48,459 nt of DNA from Candidatus Gastranaerophilales bacterium (GCA_944324855.1 CALUXY010000012.1:1-48459); one strand, 5' to 3'. Counted from the stretch's first letter, positions 31,968-41,658 are shown. Program-made: numbers and translations. Notes: a model not told the origin generated them from the letters alone.

Positions 31968-33581
31968 TTAAGTTTTGTATTCCCCTGTTATCATCTTTAA
32001 ATCATCAAGCGGATGATTTGCAGAAATCACGTCATAGTATTCTGTTAAACTCTTTGTAAGAGTCGGGTTGAGCATTATAGGAGAACATTTACTTAAAAAT
32101 ATGTGTTTTAATCCTATTTCTTTTAATTGAATAATGTTTGAGATTATATGTTTATCGCATTTTGAAATAAATATTGAGATGTCGATTCCTGATTTTTCCA
32201 GTTCATCTTTAATGGTATCCAAGATATAGTATATAAGTGAAAAGTCAGAAGAATCGTTAATATATAAGATATTATCATCTTTAATGAATGTTGAAAAACT
32301 GATTACAAATATATTATCCGGCATGTTTTTTAACAAGTTTTCATAATACATTCGGTTTTTCTGATTATGAGTTTCCGGAGCAAATATTATAACGTGTTTA
32401 TATTTTTCTTTTTCCGTAAGTAATTGTTCCAGTTGTTTTTTTATCTCTTGTATAGAATATCCGATATTGATATTTTCTTTTTGTTTCCCACGCTTAAATC
32501 CTTTTGCTTCGTTTGCGGATTTTACAAGCTCTGAATAATCGTTATTTTCAATTTTTACAGCACCTTTAGGAACAAAAAAATCAGTTGTAAAAAGCCGTCC
32601 TCTATATAAATATTCAACATTTTCGGTTGCGTATTTTGTAATTAATATTCCTCCCGGGAAATTTGCAAAATCCAAAAGACAGTTTTCTACACCGATTCCA
32701 AAATGACCTCTAAGGTGTTCATACTCTCTAAATTTAGGATATATATGCGCTTGAATCATTTCTCCGTGGGTATAGATATCTATATTTTTATCCTTAGTAT
32801 ACTCAAGCAAATCTTCAAGTTCTCTAAGACTATGTCCTGCAACAAGAATAGCTTTATTGGGACGTGTAGATAATGAGACTTCATATTTATCAGGCTCTCC
32901 GTAACGTTCTATCTTTAGTTGTTGAATCTTTTTATAGATTTTGTTATCAGTATTAGTGCTATTTTTTATCTCGTCAAGAATATCTTGTAAATTCCCGTCC
33001 GGATAATTTAGAAAGTTCAATAGTACCAAAATTTTTTGAAAACCGTCTTCTATAAGAGAATCGTTTTCTGAATAACTTTTTAGTTCGACTACATTTATAC
33101 ATAAACTTTTGATGATAAATGCCATAACCTCAAGCAGATTTTTTCTCTCCGGTGATAAGTGTTCGGTTCTATTCGTATATTCTTTTTCTCCTTGTTGGAT
33201 TAATGATGTAATGTCATCCACTTTCTCATCAAGTTTAATATTTGTTTGTATAAATTTAGGTTGAATATCTTTTTCTTTGCATATTTTTAAATACGTATTT
33301 TTAGAATCAATAGTTAAAGCTTTAATCTTTAAAATTATTTCAGAGAATTGTTTATTCTGGTATTCCATATTTGCCATTAGTGTAGAAATTGTTTCCAGAA
33401 TAATTTTTTCGGCATCTTTATTATGTCCGCCAAAATTTCTTAATTCGATTGTGTAAAAAGCAAGTAGTTTTAAATACATTATGAGTATTTCTTGCAGGGA
33501 AGATGTTCTGGGACCAATCGAACATATCCCCTTTGATACACAGCTGTCATATTGGTAATCTTCGTAGTAGTTATAAAACAT
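31968..33581 (-). CDS. Degenerate hybrid-cluster (Hcp/prismane-like) protein, 537 aa
   Basis: The fold looks like Hcp. After an N-terminal helical domain comes ILVAGHSLRELEDLLEYTKD, then IYTHGEMIQAHIYPKFREYE, FANFPGGILIT, RGRLFTTDF, and a C-terminal Rossmann part ending LNPTLTKSL. His272 and Glu274 match two ligands of the hybrid Fe-S-O cluster. Several other ligands seem missing: FPGxILxTxNC reads ITKYAT, and the later cysteines are not in their usual contexts. At the N-terminus only Cys14 and Cys20 remain of the usual four-cysteine cluster motif. Hcp normally reduces nitric oxide or hydroxylamine; this version may have lost that or bind a different cluster. Confidence 0.65.
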   Translation of the reverse strand: MFYNYYEDYQYDSCVSKGICSIGPRTSSLQEILIMYLKLLAFYTIELRNFGGHNKDAEKIILETISTLMANMEYQNKQFSEIILKIKALTIDSKNTYLKICKEKDIQPKFIQTNIKLDEKVDDITSLIQQGEKEYTNRTEHLSPERKNLLEVMAFIIKSLCINVVELKSYSENDSLIEDGFQKILVLLNFLNYPDGNLQDILDEIKNSTNTDNKIYKKIQQLKIERYGEPDKYEVSLSTRPNKAILVAGHSLRELEDLLEYTKDKNIDIYTHGEMIQAHIYPKFREYEHLRGHFGIGVENCLLDFANFPGGILITKYATENVEYLYRGRLFTTDFFVPKGAVKIENNDYSELVKSANEAKGFKRGKQKENINIGYSIQEIKKQLEQLLTEKEKYKHVIIFAPETHNQKNRMYYENLLKNMPDNIFVISFSTFIKDDNILYINDSSDFSLIYYILDTIKDELEKSGIDISIFISKCDKHIISNIIQLKEIGLKHIFLSKCSPIMLNPTLTKSLTEYYDVISANHPLDDLKMITGEYKT

Positions 33582-33634
33582 AGTAATAGTATTATAATTT
33601 ATAAGTGGGTATTGTATATTCTCTTACTGTATAT

Positions 33635-33668
33635 AAAAAACAGACTGTCTGATTAGACAGTCTGTTTA
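33635..33668 (-). terminator. Intrinsic terminator after PPi-phosphofructokinase
   Basis: On the minus strand AAACAGACTGTCT and AGACAGTCTGTTT form a 13-bp stem around a 4-base loop, followed by TTTTTT. It lies about 20 bases past the stop codon. Confidence 0.85.
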
Positions 33669-33688
33669 ATTATTGCAATGTTATTTAA

Positions 33689-35371
33689 TTAAACATTTAC
33701 AAGTTTGCTTGATTGCTCAAGTTGTAATGTTACTGTTGTAATATCACAAACAGAGCTTGGTCCGAAGTATTGAATAGCACCAGGGAACAAGTATCTGTCA
33801 TTTAATGCCCAGTCTTCTCTGTTTTGTTCAAGTTTTTTGAACACAGGGCCGTCAAGTTCCACCAATGCTTTTTTGATAACCGGTTTCATTTCTCCGTGTC
33901 TGCGTTCCATATTCATCATCATAGTAAGAGGAACACCGCCTGCAATCCATTTGTCTGCAGGTTCTGTTAAGTTTCTTACTGATGATAAATAACCTGTTAA
34001 ACCGAATGAGATTAGTGCAAATGCATTATAGCCTAGTGAATAACAATAATCTGCATCAAAGTTTGAAGGGAATGCGCATCTTCCTTCGTAACCGAAGAAG
34101 TGAGCCTGTGCGTTGAATTTACCGATATATTTACCTTCAAGTTTCATTTGTTCAAGTCTTTCTGAAATCATTTCAATAAGAAGTTTTTCTGTTTCAATCT
34201 TAGAAACTTGAACATTTCCGTGCGGGTCACGGTCTGCAAGTAATTGAGTTTTAATTAATGCAGGGAGTGAATTGTAAACTTTTGCATTGTCTGCAGATAA
34301 TCTGTTTTCTACAATCGCAAATTTTTCACGAATAGTTGCTGCATTAACGAAATCAGGATCTGTTTCAAGTTCTGCCATGATATCATTAAGGTTTGCAATC
34401 ATAGATTTCATTTCCGGTATAAATTCAATCAAACCTTCCGGAATTACTGCGATACCAAAATTTTTACCCATATCTGCACGTTTTGCAATTATATCAACCA
34501 TATAATCAATAACAGAAGATAAAGACATTGATTTTGTTTCAACTTCTTCTGATATTAATGTAATATTCGGTTGGGATTGTAATGCCGCTTCCAATGCTAC
34601 GTGTGATGCACTTCTTCCCATAATTTTAATAAAGTGCCAGTATTTCTTAGCGGAATTAGCATCTCTTTCGATGTTGCCGATTAATTCTGCGTAAGTTTTT
34701 GTAGCAGTATCAAACCCGAATGAAATTTCGATTTGTTCGTTTTTCAAATCTCCGTCGATAGTTTTAGGACATCCGATAACCTGGATACCTGCGTTATTTT
34801 TTACAAACCATTCAGCAAGTAATGCAGCGTTTGTATTAGAATCATCACCACCGATTATTACAACAGCAGAGATACCAAGTTTTTTACAAACTTCTAAAGA
34901 TTTTTGGAATTGATCTTCTGTTTCAAGTTTTGTTCTGCCTGAACCAATAATGTCAAAACCGCCGGTATTTCTGTATTCATCAATAAATTCATCGGTGAAT
35001 TCTACATACTTACCGTCAATAATACCTGAAGGTCCACCCAAGAATCCGTATAATTTGCTGTTTGGGTTAGATTGTTTTAAGGCATCATATAAACCTGCAA
35101 TAACGTTGTGTCCGCCAGGTGCTTGTCCGCCGGATAAAATAACACCGACATTTCTTGCTTCTATTGATTTTGAATCATTAGAAGATGAGAATGTAATAAC
35201 CGGTTTTCCATATGTATTTTGGAATAATGCTTTGATTTCAGCCTGATTTGCTACTGATTCTGTTGCAGAACCTTCTTTATAAATCAGGTTGCTTATACCT
35301 CCTGCAAGTGAAGAAGGTAATTTAGGTTGGTATTTTAGTCTTTCTTCTTGTAATGGTGATAAATTTTTCAT
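33689..35371 (-). CDS. pfp: Pyrophosphate-dependent 6-phosphofructokinase (long PFP type)
   Basis: Makes fructose-1,6-bisphosphate using pyrophosphate instead of ATP, reversibly, in glycolysis. At 560 residues it is the long, plant-beta-subunit-like PFP. Motifs are [25 protein letters not shown] near 174 (the second Asp is a marker of PPi use), [10 protein letters not shown] with the catalytic Asp, and [14 protein letters not shown]. It is a stand-alone gene with its own terminator. PPi-PFK saves ATP and is common in anaerobic fermenters, which fits the inferred lifestyle. Confidence 0.95.
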   Translation of the reverse strand: MKNLSPLQEERLKYQPKLPSSLAGGISNLIYKEGSATESVANQAEIKALFQNTYGKPVITFSSSNDSKSIEARNVGVILSGGQAPGGHNVIAGLYDALKQSNPNSKLYGFLGGPSGIIDGKYVEFTDEFIDEYRNTGGFDIIGSGRTKLETEDQFQKSLEVCKKLGISAVVIIGGDDSNTNAALLAEWFVKNNAGIQVIGCPKTIDGDLKNEQIEISFGFDTATKTYAELIGNIERDANSAKKYWHFIKIMGRSASHVALEAALQSQPNITLISEEVETKSMSLSSVIDYMVDIIAKRADMGKNFGIAVIPEGLIEFIPEMKSMIANLNDIMAELETDPDFVNAATIREKFAIVENRLSADNAKVYNSLPALIKTQLLADRDPHGNVQVSKIETEKLLIEMISERLEQMKLEGKYIGKFNAQAHFFGYEGRCAFPSNFDADYCYSLGYNAFALISFGLTGYLSSVRNLTEPADKWIAGGVPLTMMMNMERRHGEMKPVIKKALVELDGPVFKKLEQNREDWALNDRYLFPGAIQYFGPSSVCDITTVTLQLEQSSKLVNV

Positions 35372-35476
35372 TTTCGCCTTCCTTTATTAATAAACAGTGT
35401 AACGTAATTAATACAAATATTATATCTCAACAAGATTAATTTACTACATTTAAATCATATATATTATTTGAAATTA

Positions 35477-35485
35477 TGTTAAACT
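35477..35485 (+). promoter_or_regulatory. Possible extended -10 promoter, leaderless start
   Basis: TGTTAAACT ends 9 bases before ATG 35495 and no Shine-Dalgarno sequence is present. The layout is the same as at 25387-25395. Confidence 0.35.
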
Positions 35486-35494
35486 GTTATTATC

Positions 35495-36223
35495 ATGGCA
35501 GAAAAATATGATTTAATATTTAGTCTTGGAACTTTTCCTCTTGTTTCATTATTGTTGAAAGAAAAGGGGCTTCAAATTTTTGATTTTCCTTTTGATAATG
35601 TTATAGGGGCAGATTTTTTTACACGTATGAGTATGCTTTTACTTGATTGCAATAATTTTATGGAACAAAAAAATATTGTGGCTCAAGAAAATACTCCTGT
35701 AGAAGGTGTTACCCAATTTAAAGACACAAAAACAGGGTTTATATATCCTAATGATTTTAATCCAAAAATTCCCGTTGAAAATAATTATCCGGCAGTTAAA
35801 GCAAATTATGATAAGTATATTAAGAATTTAAGAATTTGTATAGGTGCAGCAAAAAAAATTCTTTTGATATATGTTGAAAATCCTCAAATGAAAGAGGATG
35901 AAGCTGATAATGCTTCATTAATTCTTGAGGCATGCCAGAGATTCAGAGATAAGTATCCTCAAAAGGTAGTTAAAATTTTGTATGTTAGAAATAATGATGA
36001 TTTAGAAAATGTAAAAGTAATCGAACTTGAAAAAAATGCAGAAAAAATGGAATTTAATTTCTTCCGTAAGTTTTCTGATGCATCAGCTCCAATTATTGAG
36101 CCTTCAATGCTTGCTATGGCTCTTGAAGGTATTAAACTGAAAACTAATTGGCGTATGAAAAAAATATTATTTTACCAAAAACTTCTTAAATCAATAATCG
36201 AGTTTAAACAAAATCTTCGTTAA
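35495..36223 (+). CDS. DUF1796-like papain-fold protein lacking the catalytic Cys, 242 aa
   Basis: The N-terminus KYDLIFSLGTFPLVSLLLKE and DFPFDNVIG follows the DUF1796 pattern (SLG-x-x-C...PFDW). The family is predicted to be a cysteine peptidase-like fold, often near glycosyltransferases. Here the Cys after SLG is replaced (SLGTFP), so peptidase activity is unlikely. Further matches are the GFIYPNDF strand and the YIKNLRICIGAAKKILLIYV block, equivalent to the R-R-F...vlFv region. It overlaps the convergent 803-residue gene by 4 bases. Function unknown. Confidence 0.6.
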   Translation: MAEKYDLIFSLGTFPLVSLLLKEKGLQIFDFPFDNVIGADFFTRMSMLLLDCNNFMEQKNIVAQENTPVEGVTQFKDTKTGFIYPNDFNPKIPVENNYPAVKANYDKYIKNLRICIGAAKKILLIYVENPQMKEDEADNASLILEACQRFRDKYPQKVVKILYVRNNDDLENVKVIELEKNAEKMEFNFFRKFSDASAPIIEPSMLAMALEGIKLKTNWRMKKILFYQKLLKSIIEFKQNLR

Positions 36224-38631
36224 ACTTTTTTCATTTCTGATATTTTCGGATCTAATAATCGGCGGCCTACTTGTTCAAAATTAACCGAACAGAGTTTTCT
36301 ATCTCCGTAGTTTATTATTTTTTCAACTATACCTCGCCCGAATTCTGCGTGCACAATTTGATCTCCCTGCTGGATATTATCACTTTCAACAATATCTTCA
36401 TCAGGAATTTCTGCAGAATAAACAGGAACTATAGGGGTTTGTGATGTTTTTGTTTCAAGTTTTTCATCGTGTTTCTTTTCGATTGGTTTTTCTATTTGTT
36501 CTTCAACCGGATCCGGTTTATTTGCTTCTTCTTCTGCTGCTTTTTGGGCATCTTCCATAAGAATTTGTTCGGTAATAGAAGGTTGACGCGGTTCTGTTTG
36601 AGGTGCTTCCGATGCTATTTCTGTATCTTCAATAATTTCAGGTTTAGATTCCGTGCCAGGTTCTTCAGACGTTGTTTGTTCTGCAGTTTCTTCTACAATC
36701 TCTTCGTCTGTTGCTGTAACTTGTTCCGGTTCAATCTCTTCTTGTTCTGGTACATTTTCTATAACGTCATCTATTGGTTCAGATTCCTCGATTGGATTTT
36801 TTTTTTCTTCTTCCAATGACTCAATCATATCTAAATCTGCATCCGTCAATGCTGTATCATCTTCTTCCGGCTCATTTGATTTAAATAAATCACTAGGATC
36901 AAGACTTTGAGTTACTTCTTCCTCTGTTAAAGGCGGAGGGGCAGATATCGCTTCCGGAATTTCATCGTCATCAATATCTATTGATAGCCCCATAAGTTCT
37001 TTTTGAACTTCGTTTGCCATGTTTTCAAGATTTGCATCTTCTTTCGGCTGTTTTACTGCTTGGATTTCTTCCTCTGGCTCATTAACAGGTTCTTCTTCAA
37101 TGATTTGTTCATCTTCTGTCAATTCTTCAACCGGCTCTTCAATAATTGGTTCATCAACTGCCGGCATTTCCATAACCGGTTCTTCTTCGATGATTTGTTC
37201 ATCTTCTGTCAGTTCTTCAACCGGCTCTTCAATAATTGGTTCATCAACCGCCGGCATTTCCATAACCGGTTCTTCTTCGATAACTTGTTCATCTTCTGTC
37301 AGTTCTTCAACCGGCTCTTCAATAATTGGTTCATCAACCGCCGGCATTTCCATAACCGGTTCTTCTTTAACTATTTGTTTAAACATGTTTTCAACAACCG
37401 GTATATTCTTATGTTTTTCAATTGGTTGTGGTTCCGGCATGATTTCGTCAATCATTTCAATTTCTTCAAGTTTTATGATTAACGGAACAAATTTTGTTGA
37501 TTTTCCGTAAAGAATAAATTCATCTTCAGCAAGTTTATTTAAGAAAATATTATATGCTCCAAAATCATTTTGTTGTTTCATTGGAGTAAACATAATCATA
37601 TTTTTAGAGCATTGTTTTAATTCTTCTATATATTTGTATGAATAAGGGCAAACAATGGATGTAAACACATTTTTGGATGCGAAAATCTTATTCAAAACTT
37701 CTTTATCTGAATTGTTGTTATTTAGTGCTGTTACTGTATAGAAATTAATATTTTGTTTTTCCATTTGGTTATAAATGTACAAAATATATTCTTTTTGCAG
37801 CGAATCATTCAATCTTGACAGATCTATTACCAATGTATTATCAGATTGCAGTTTTTTATCTAAGATTCTGAAATCATTCTCTTCTTGTGCAAATATTCCT
37901 GCTTTTTCAAACTGCAATAATTTATTTTTAAGAATAATTAGTTGAAGCTGCTGTGATTGCTTGAATTCATAATCAACAGCCATATTAAAATCATTAAACG
38001 GAATATATTCGACCGTTTTAATATATGCATTTAATTCTGAAAAAATATCCTGAATAAATGCTTTGTATTCGTCTGTTAAATCATTGAAACCTCTATCAAA
38101 AATATAACCTATGGAATTTTTATCAAGAGGAATTTTAAAATCTTCAGCTGCGGTTATTTTGTTTCCTTTAACTTCGCCTGTAATATCTATAACAACCGTT
38201 TTTCTTGAGTTAAGTTCGTTTTGCTGAATAATATTTTCAAGTAATTGTGTATATTGATATGATTTTTCAGCACAAATAATCGGTTTATCTTTCAACATTT
38301 TTGCAGATACAATAACGTTTGTATCTTTTTGTGCGATTTTACCTATGAGCATAGGGTCCGATTTATCAAGAATATTCACAACAAAATCATCGTTTAATAT
38401 CTCGATTTCTGATTGTATTGAAGGTACGGAGCCATCATAGGCTTGAACTGTACCTTTGTAGTTAAAAATTAATCTTGCTATTGCAATTTTACCGATTCTT
38501 GATGATTCAAGATGCAGAATTTGCGCAATATACGTATTTTTTAAATCCGTAATTTTAATAAAAGATGCTAAAGCAAGTTCTTCATCATACGTAAGTTTGA
38601 CCAGATTATTTTTAACTTCAATAATATTCAT
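36220..38631 (-). CDS. Large acidic-repeat protein with C-terminal UvrD-like Tudor domain, 803 aa
   Basis: Three parts. Residues 1 to ~405 form a mixed alpha/beta region; its first 75 residues (NLVKLTYDEELALASFIKI) recall a small barrel domain, and NTLVIDLSRLNDSLQKEYI looks like an ATPase core strand, yet no Walker A motif is seen. Residues ~405-750 are very acidic and Pro/Glu-rich, and include three 30-residue repeats (EEPVMEMPAVDEPIIEE core). The last ~55 residues (GDQIVHAEFGRGIVEKI...CSVNFEQVGRRLL) match the Tudor-like tail of UvrD/PcrA helicases, which binds RNA polymerase. A link to transcription is therefore possible but unproven. Confidence 0.65.
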   Translation of the reverse strand: MNIIEVKNNLVKLTYDEELALASFIKITDLKNTYIAQILHLESSRIGKIAIARLIFNYKGTVQAYDGSVPSIQSEIEILNDDFVVNILDKSDPMLIGKIAQKDTNVIVSAKMLKDKPIICAEKSYQYTQLLENIIQQNELNSRKTVVIDITGEVKGNKITAAEDFKIPLDKNSIGYIFDRGFNDLTDEYKAFIQDIFSELNAYIKTVEYIPFNDFNMAVDYEFKQSQQLQLIILKNKLLQFEKAGIFAQEENDFRILDKKLQSDNTLVIDLSRLNDSLQKEYILYIYNQMEKQNINFYTVTALNNNNSDKEVLNKIFASKNVFTSIVCPYSYKYIEELKQCSKNMIMFTPMKQQNDFGAYNIFLNKLAEDEFILYGKSTKFVPLIIKLEEIEMIDEIMPEPQPIEKHKNIPVVENMFKQIVKEEPVMEMPAVDEPIIEEPVEELTEDEQVIEEEPVMEMPAVDEPIIEEPVEELTEDEQIIEEEPVMEMPAVDEPIIEEPVEELTEDEQIIEEEPVNEPEEEIQAVKQPKEDANLENMANEVQKELMGLSIDIDDDEIPEAISAPPPLTEEEVTQSLDPSDLFKSNEPEEDDTALTDADLDMIESLEEEKKNPIEESEPIDDVIENVPEQEEIEPEQVTATDEEIVEETAEQTTSEEPGTESKPEIIEDTEIASEAPQTEPRQPSITEQILMEDAQKAAEEEANKPDPVEEQIEKPIEKKHDEKLETKTSQTPIVPVYSAEIPDEDIVESDNIQQGDQIVHAEFGRGIVEKIINYGDRKLCSVNFEQVGRRLLDPKISEMKKV
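37090..37370 (-). repeat. 90-bp tandem coding repeats
   Basis: Three nearly identical 90-base units encode the acidic 30-residue repeat with VMEMPAVDEPIIEEPVEEL as core. Copies differ at only a few bases, so the array is recent or being homogenised and may vary in length between strains. Confidence 0.85.
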
Positions 38632-38704
38632 TCTTCAATAAACCTTTATAATATTAATTTACATTTATTTTATCATAGTGAATCCCCGTGGTAAAGTTTT
38701 TTTA

Positions 38705-39319
38705 CTAACTTTTCGGGGTGACACCTTCCGGAATTCTTGTGTAAATATCTTCCATTGTTAGTTTTACAGGGGTGTAATCGTAATTCAAAAGATATTTTAT
38801 TGCATCCTGAGGAGTATTTGCAACAAAATATAATTTGCTTGCCGTATCTTTTGCAAACGAATTTTTTATAATATCATCGTAGAATTTTAGCAAATTATTA
38901 TAAAAACCATTTGTATTCAGAAAGATAATCGGTTTGTTATTGTACCCGAGTTGTTTTAATACAAGCATTTCAGAAACTTCATCAAGAGTTCCGAATCCTC
39001 CTGCCATTGCAATTATTGAGTCAGAAGTTTCATCAAGCTTAGCTTTTCTTGTTCTCATATCCTTAGTTAGATAGAATTCATCACATTCATCAAAATGTAC
39101 TCCGAAGTTGTAGAGTTTTTCCGGCATGATTCCTATTAGTTTTCCGCCGTTTTGTTTAACGGCTTTTGCAATTTCAAACATAGTACCGACTTTGCTTCCG
39201 CCATAAACTAAATCCATATTGTTTTTGCCTAGAAGCTCTCCAAGGATTCTTGCATCTTCATAAAATTCAGGTGCAAGTGTACTTGATGATGATGAAAATA
39301 CGCAGACTCTGTGTTTCAT
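38705..39319 (-). CDS. LOG-family nucleoside monophosphate phosphoribohydrolase
   Basis: Cytokinin-activating LOG-like enzyme (TIGR00730 group), which removes ribose-5-phosphate from nucleoside monophosphates such as AMP. Key motifs are VCVFSSSSSTLAPEFYEDA, LVYGGSKVGTMFEIA, MRTRKAKLDE and GGFGTLDEVSE, the last being the PGGxGTxxE active-site motif with its first Pro replaced by Ala (MAGGFGT). Length 204 is typical. It starts on the stop codon of the pilin-like gene (TAATG). Last gene of the rny operon. Confidence 0.88.
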   Translation of the reverse strand: MKHRVCVFSSSSSTLAPEFYEDARILGELLGKNNMDLVYGGSKVGTMFEIAKAVKQNGGKLIGIMPEKLYNFGVHFDECDEFYLTKDMRTRKAKLDETSDSIIAMAGGFGTLDEVSEMLVLKQLGYNNKPIIFLNTNGFYNNLLKFYDDIIKNSFAKDTASKLYFVANTPQDAIKYLLNYDYTPVKLTMEDIYTRIPEGVTPKS

Positions 39320-39912
39320 TAGAAATTACCTCCGCCGTTGAGGTAGTATGACGAACAATATAAACCTGTACCCTGTCTTGAACAATCAAATTCTACTTCA
39401 TCGCTGCTAAGAGAATTACCAAACGGTTCAAGCTTATTTTTGTAAATATTCATACCGAATATATCTTTGCCCCAAACATTTGGTCCAGATTTTCCGTTTG
39501 TATCATACATAAGTATTCCTAAGATTTCTCTGTTGGAATGAGATTCTATCCGTGGTTTTGAATACCATTTGAAGGCAAGTGTTGCTCCTGAATCAGTATG
39601 GTATATTTCTTTGAATGTAAATTCTTCTTTTGGTGTTTCTCCGTTCATGTATTTTATTTTGTATGATACAACTTTATTCAACGGATGAACTTTCACAAGT
39701 GCTGTTATAAAATTAGATAATGTGATATCTCCGTTAGAGAATGTTTTGATAGATGTCGGTATTTCTGCAAAATCGTTATGCACCTGTCTCCATTTTGATA
39801 CGTTTCTTGCTTGAATAGTATCGTCAATGGAGAGCGGAATTACCAGTAATGCCACCAAAACAAATATTACAAGTAAAATTATAACTTCAACTAATGTGAA
39901 TGCTTTTTTCAT
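39319..39912 (-). CDS. Type IV pilin-like (pseudopilin) protein, 197 aa
   Basis: The N-terminus KKA|FTLVEVIILLVIFVLVALLVIP is a class III prepilin signal: cleavage before Phe, Glu at +5, then a hydrophobic helix. Position -1 is Ala rather than the usual Gly, which some prepilin peptidases accept. The C-terminal part (about 160 residues) resembles pseudopilin heads, with two late cysteines (DCSRQG, YCSSYY) that could form the D-loop disulfide. No pilus assembly genes are adjacent; it lies alone between PHP and LOG genes. It may be a minor pilin. Confidence 0.85.
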   Translation of the reverse strand: MKKAFTLVEVIILLVIFVLVALLVIPLSIDDTIQARNVSKWRQVHNDFAEIPTSIKTFSNGDITLSNFITALVKVHPLNKVVSYKIKYMNGETPKEEFTFKEIYHTDSGATLAFKWYSKPRIESHSNREILGILMYDTNGKSGPNVWGKDIFGMNIYKNKLEPFGNSLSSDEVEFDCSRQGTGLYCSSYYLNGGGNF

Positions 39913-40761
39913 TTATGCCATGTCCAATCGTTTCTTTTCTTTAATCAGCGAATCATAAATCCATTCCGGAACAAAGTTTTTGCCAAGGATTATTTGTCCG
40001 TTCATAACATTCGGTGCGTGGAAATCAGAACCGCCTGTTACAATAAGACCGTATTCTTCTGCGAGTGATGAGAAGTGTTCAATAAACGCAGGTGAATGTT
40101 TTCTATGATACGCTTCAATCCCTCTTAAACCGCAGTTGACAAGTTTCGGTATCAATTCATCCGCTATCGGAATATCATGAGGGTGTGCAATAACAGGAAT
40201 ACCGCCTGCATCGTATATGATTTCTACCGCATCATAAGGTGTAACGGTTTTTCTTTCTACATATACAGGTGATGAATTGTTTATGTACTTGCTGTATGCT
40301 TCCATCACATTTGCAGTACCGCCTACATTGGTTATTGCTTTTGCAATATGAGGTCTGCCGATACTTCCGCCTTCTGCAACCATTGCTTTAACGTCATCAA
40401 ACTTGATTTTAATCCCTTCTTTTTTGTTGAGTAAGTTTAAAATCTCTTTGGTTTGTTTAACACGGGCTTGCTGCTGTGTTTTCAGCATTGATTTGAAGTC
40501 ACTGTTATTAACGTCCATAAAGTAGCCGAGGATATGGACTTCGTATCCTTTATGAATCGTATTGATTTCGACCCCTTGAATTATTTCAAGGTTTTCGTTA
40601 TTTTTCTCAGCATAGTCTTTAGCCACCTTGTAGGAAAGGATATTGTCGTGATCGGTTAGCGCAATAACTTCCAGTCCTGCTTCAACGGCTAAATCTACAA
40701 TTTTTTCAGGAGAGAAAATCCCGTCAGAATAATATGTGTGAATATGAAAATCTGACTTCAT
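39913..40761 (-). CDS. PHP-domain phosphoesterase
   Basis: Metal-dependent PHP phosphoesterase. Metal ligands are visible in DFHIHTYYSDG (first motif), ALTDHDN (second), GVEINT (third), IAHPHDIP and GGSDFHAPN. The insert with GRPHIAKAI is typical of the YciV/RNase AM and nucleoside 3',5'-bisphosphate phosphatase branch. The order with rny and ymdB suggests a role in RNA or nucleotide turnover. Length 282 is normal. It ends right before the pilin start codon. Confidence 0.9.
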   Translation of the reverse strand: MKSDFHIHTYYSDGIFSPEKIVDLAVEAGLEVIALTDHDNILSYKVAKDYAEKNNENLEIIQGVEINTIHKGYEVHILGYFMDVNNSDFKSMLKTQQQARVKQTKEILNLLNKKEGIKIKFDDVKAMVAEGGSIGRPHIAKAITNVGGTANVMEAYSKYINNSSPVYVERKTVTPYDAVEIIYDAGGIPVIAHPHDIPIADELIPKLVNCGLRGIEAYHRKHSPAFIEHFSSLAEEYGLIVTGGSDFHAPNVMNGQIILGKNFVPEWIYDSLIKEKKRLDMA

Positions 40762-40776
40762 TCCACCCTCCTTTCA

Positions 40777-41619
40777 TCAGACGCTGTTGTGTTCAACGTT
40801 GACCTCCAATTCTTCATTATTCATATCTACATTAACATTAATTCTTTTTATTGCAGAGGCAATTCCGTTAACCATTGAAATTTCTACTGCATTAATTACA
40901 CAAGGCGGGTTGACTGCAACCTCGTATCTTTCAGGGAGCATTGTTGTTAATCGCTTAAGTGAAGTCAAATACTCCATTCCGATAACACTGTCATAAGATC
41001 CGCAGAATCCGGCATCTGTTATGTATGCCATATTGTTGATTATTTTTTCGTCCGATGTTTGGACATGTGTATGTGTTCCGACAAATGCGGTTAGTCCGAT
41101 TTCTGACAGGTATCTTCCTACACATATTTTTTCTGCGGTTGCTTCCGCATGAAAATCAACTAATATATACGGGGTAATTTCTTTAAGTTTCAGGATTTCG
41201 GATTTCAATATATCGACAGGATTATCAATCGGCGGCATAAATACTCTTCCTAAAGCGTTTATGACTGCAATTTTTATCCCGTTTTTCTCAAATACTCTTG
41301 ATCCTAAACCCGGGGTAGCTTGGGGGTAATTAATCGGGCGGACAAGTTTTTCCGCACCTTCGATGTAGTTAAAAATTTCTTTTTTATCCCAGATATGGTT
41401 TCCGGCAGTCATGCAGTCAATACCGGCCTGGGATAGTTCGTTATAATTTTTTTCGGTAAGCCCGAATCCGTGAGATGCGTTTTCAACGTTTGCAATGATA
41501 AAATCGGGGCAAGTATCGGAATTTCGAAGCTCCTCTATGTATTTGGCAACAGCCTTTCTTGCTATTTTACCAACCAAATCTCCAAAAAATAAAATTTTTA
41601 TTTCTTTATTTGTTTCCAT
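40777..41619 (-). CDS. ymdB: YmdB-type metallophosphoesterase
   Basis: Calcineurin-like phosphoesterase of the TIGR00282 group; the Bacillus YmdB hydrolyses 2',3'-cyclic nucleotides. Motifs are ILFFGDLVGKIARKAV, IANVENASHGFGLT, CMTAGNHIWDKKEI, LVDFHAEATAEK and VGTHTHVQTSDE. Length 280 is typical. It follows rny by 39 bases on the same strand; rny-ymdB is a conserved pair in many bacteria, pointing to joint control of RNA decay. Confidence 0.93.
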   Translation of the reverse strand: METNKEIKILFFGDLVGKIARKAVAKYIEELRNSDTCPDFIIANVENASHGFGLTEKNYNELSQAGIDCMTAGNHIWDKKEIFNYIEGAEKLVRPINYPQATPGLGSRVFEKNGIKIAVINALGRVFMPPIDNPVDILKSEILKLKEITPYILVDFHAEATAEKICVGRYLSEIGLTAFVGTHTHVQTSDEKIINNMAYITDAGFCGSYDSVIGMEYLTSLKRLTTMLPERYEVAVNPPCVINAVEISMVNGIASAIKRINVNVDMNNEELEVNVEHNSV

Positions 41620-41658
41620 TTTCTTTTATATAATGGGGGAAATTAATCCCCCATTTTA

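Noticed and set aside
37003..37510. Two plus-strand frames of 159 and 163 residues with Phe/Asn- or Ser/Ile-rich repeats
   Set aside because: They are antisense translations of the 90-bp acidic repeats of the 803-residue protein.
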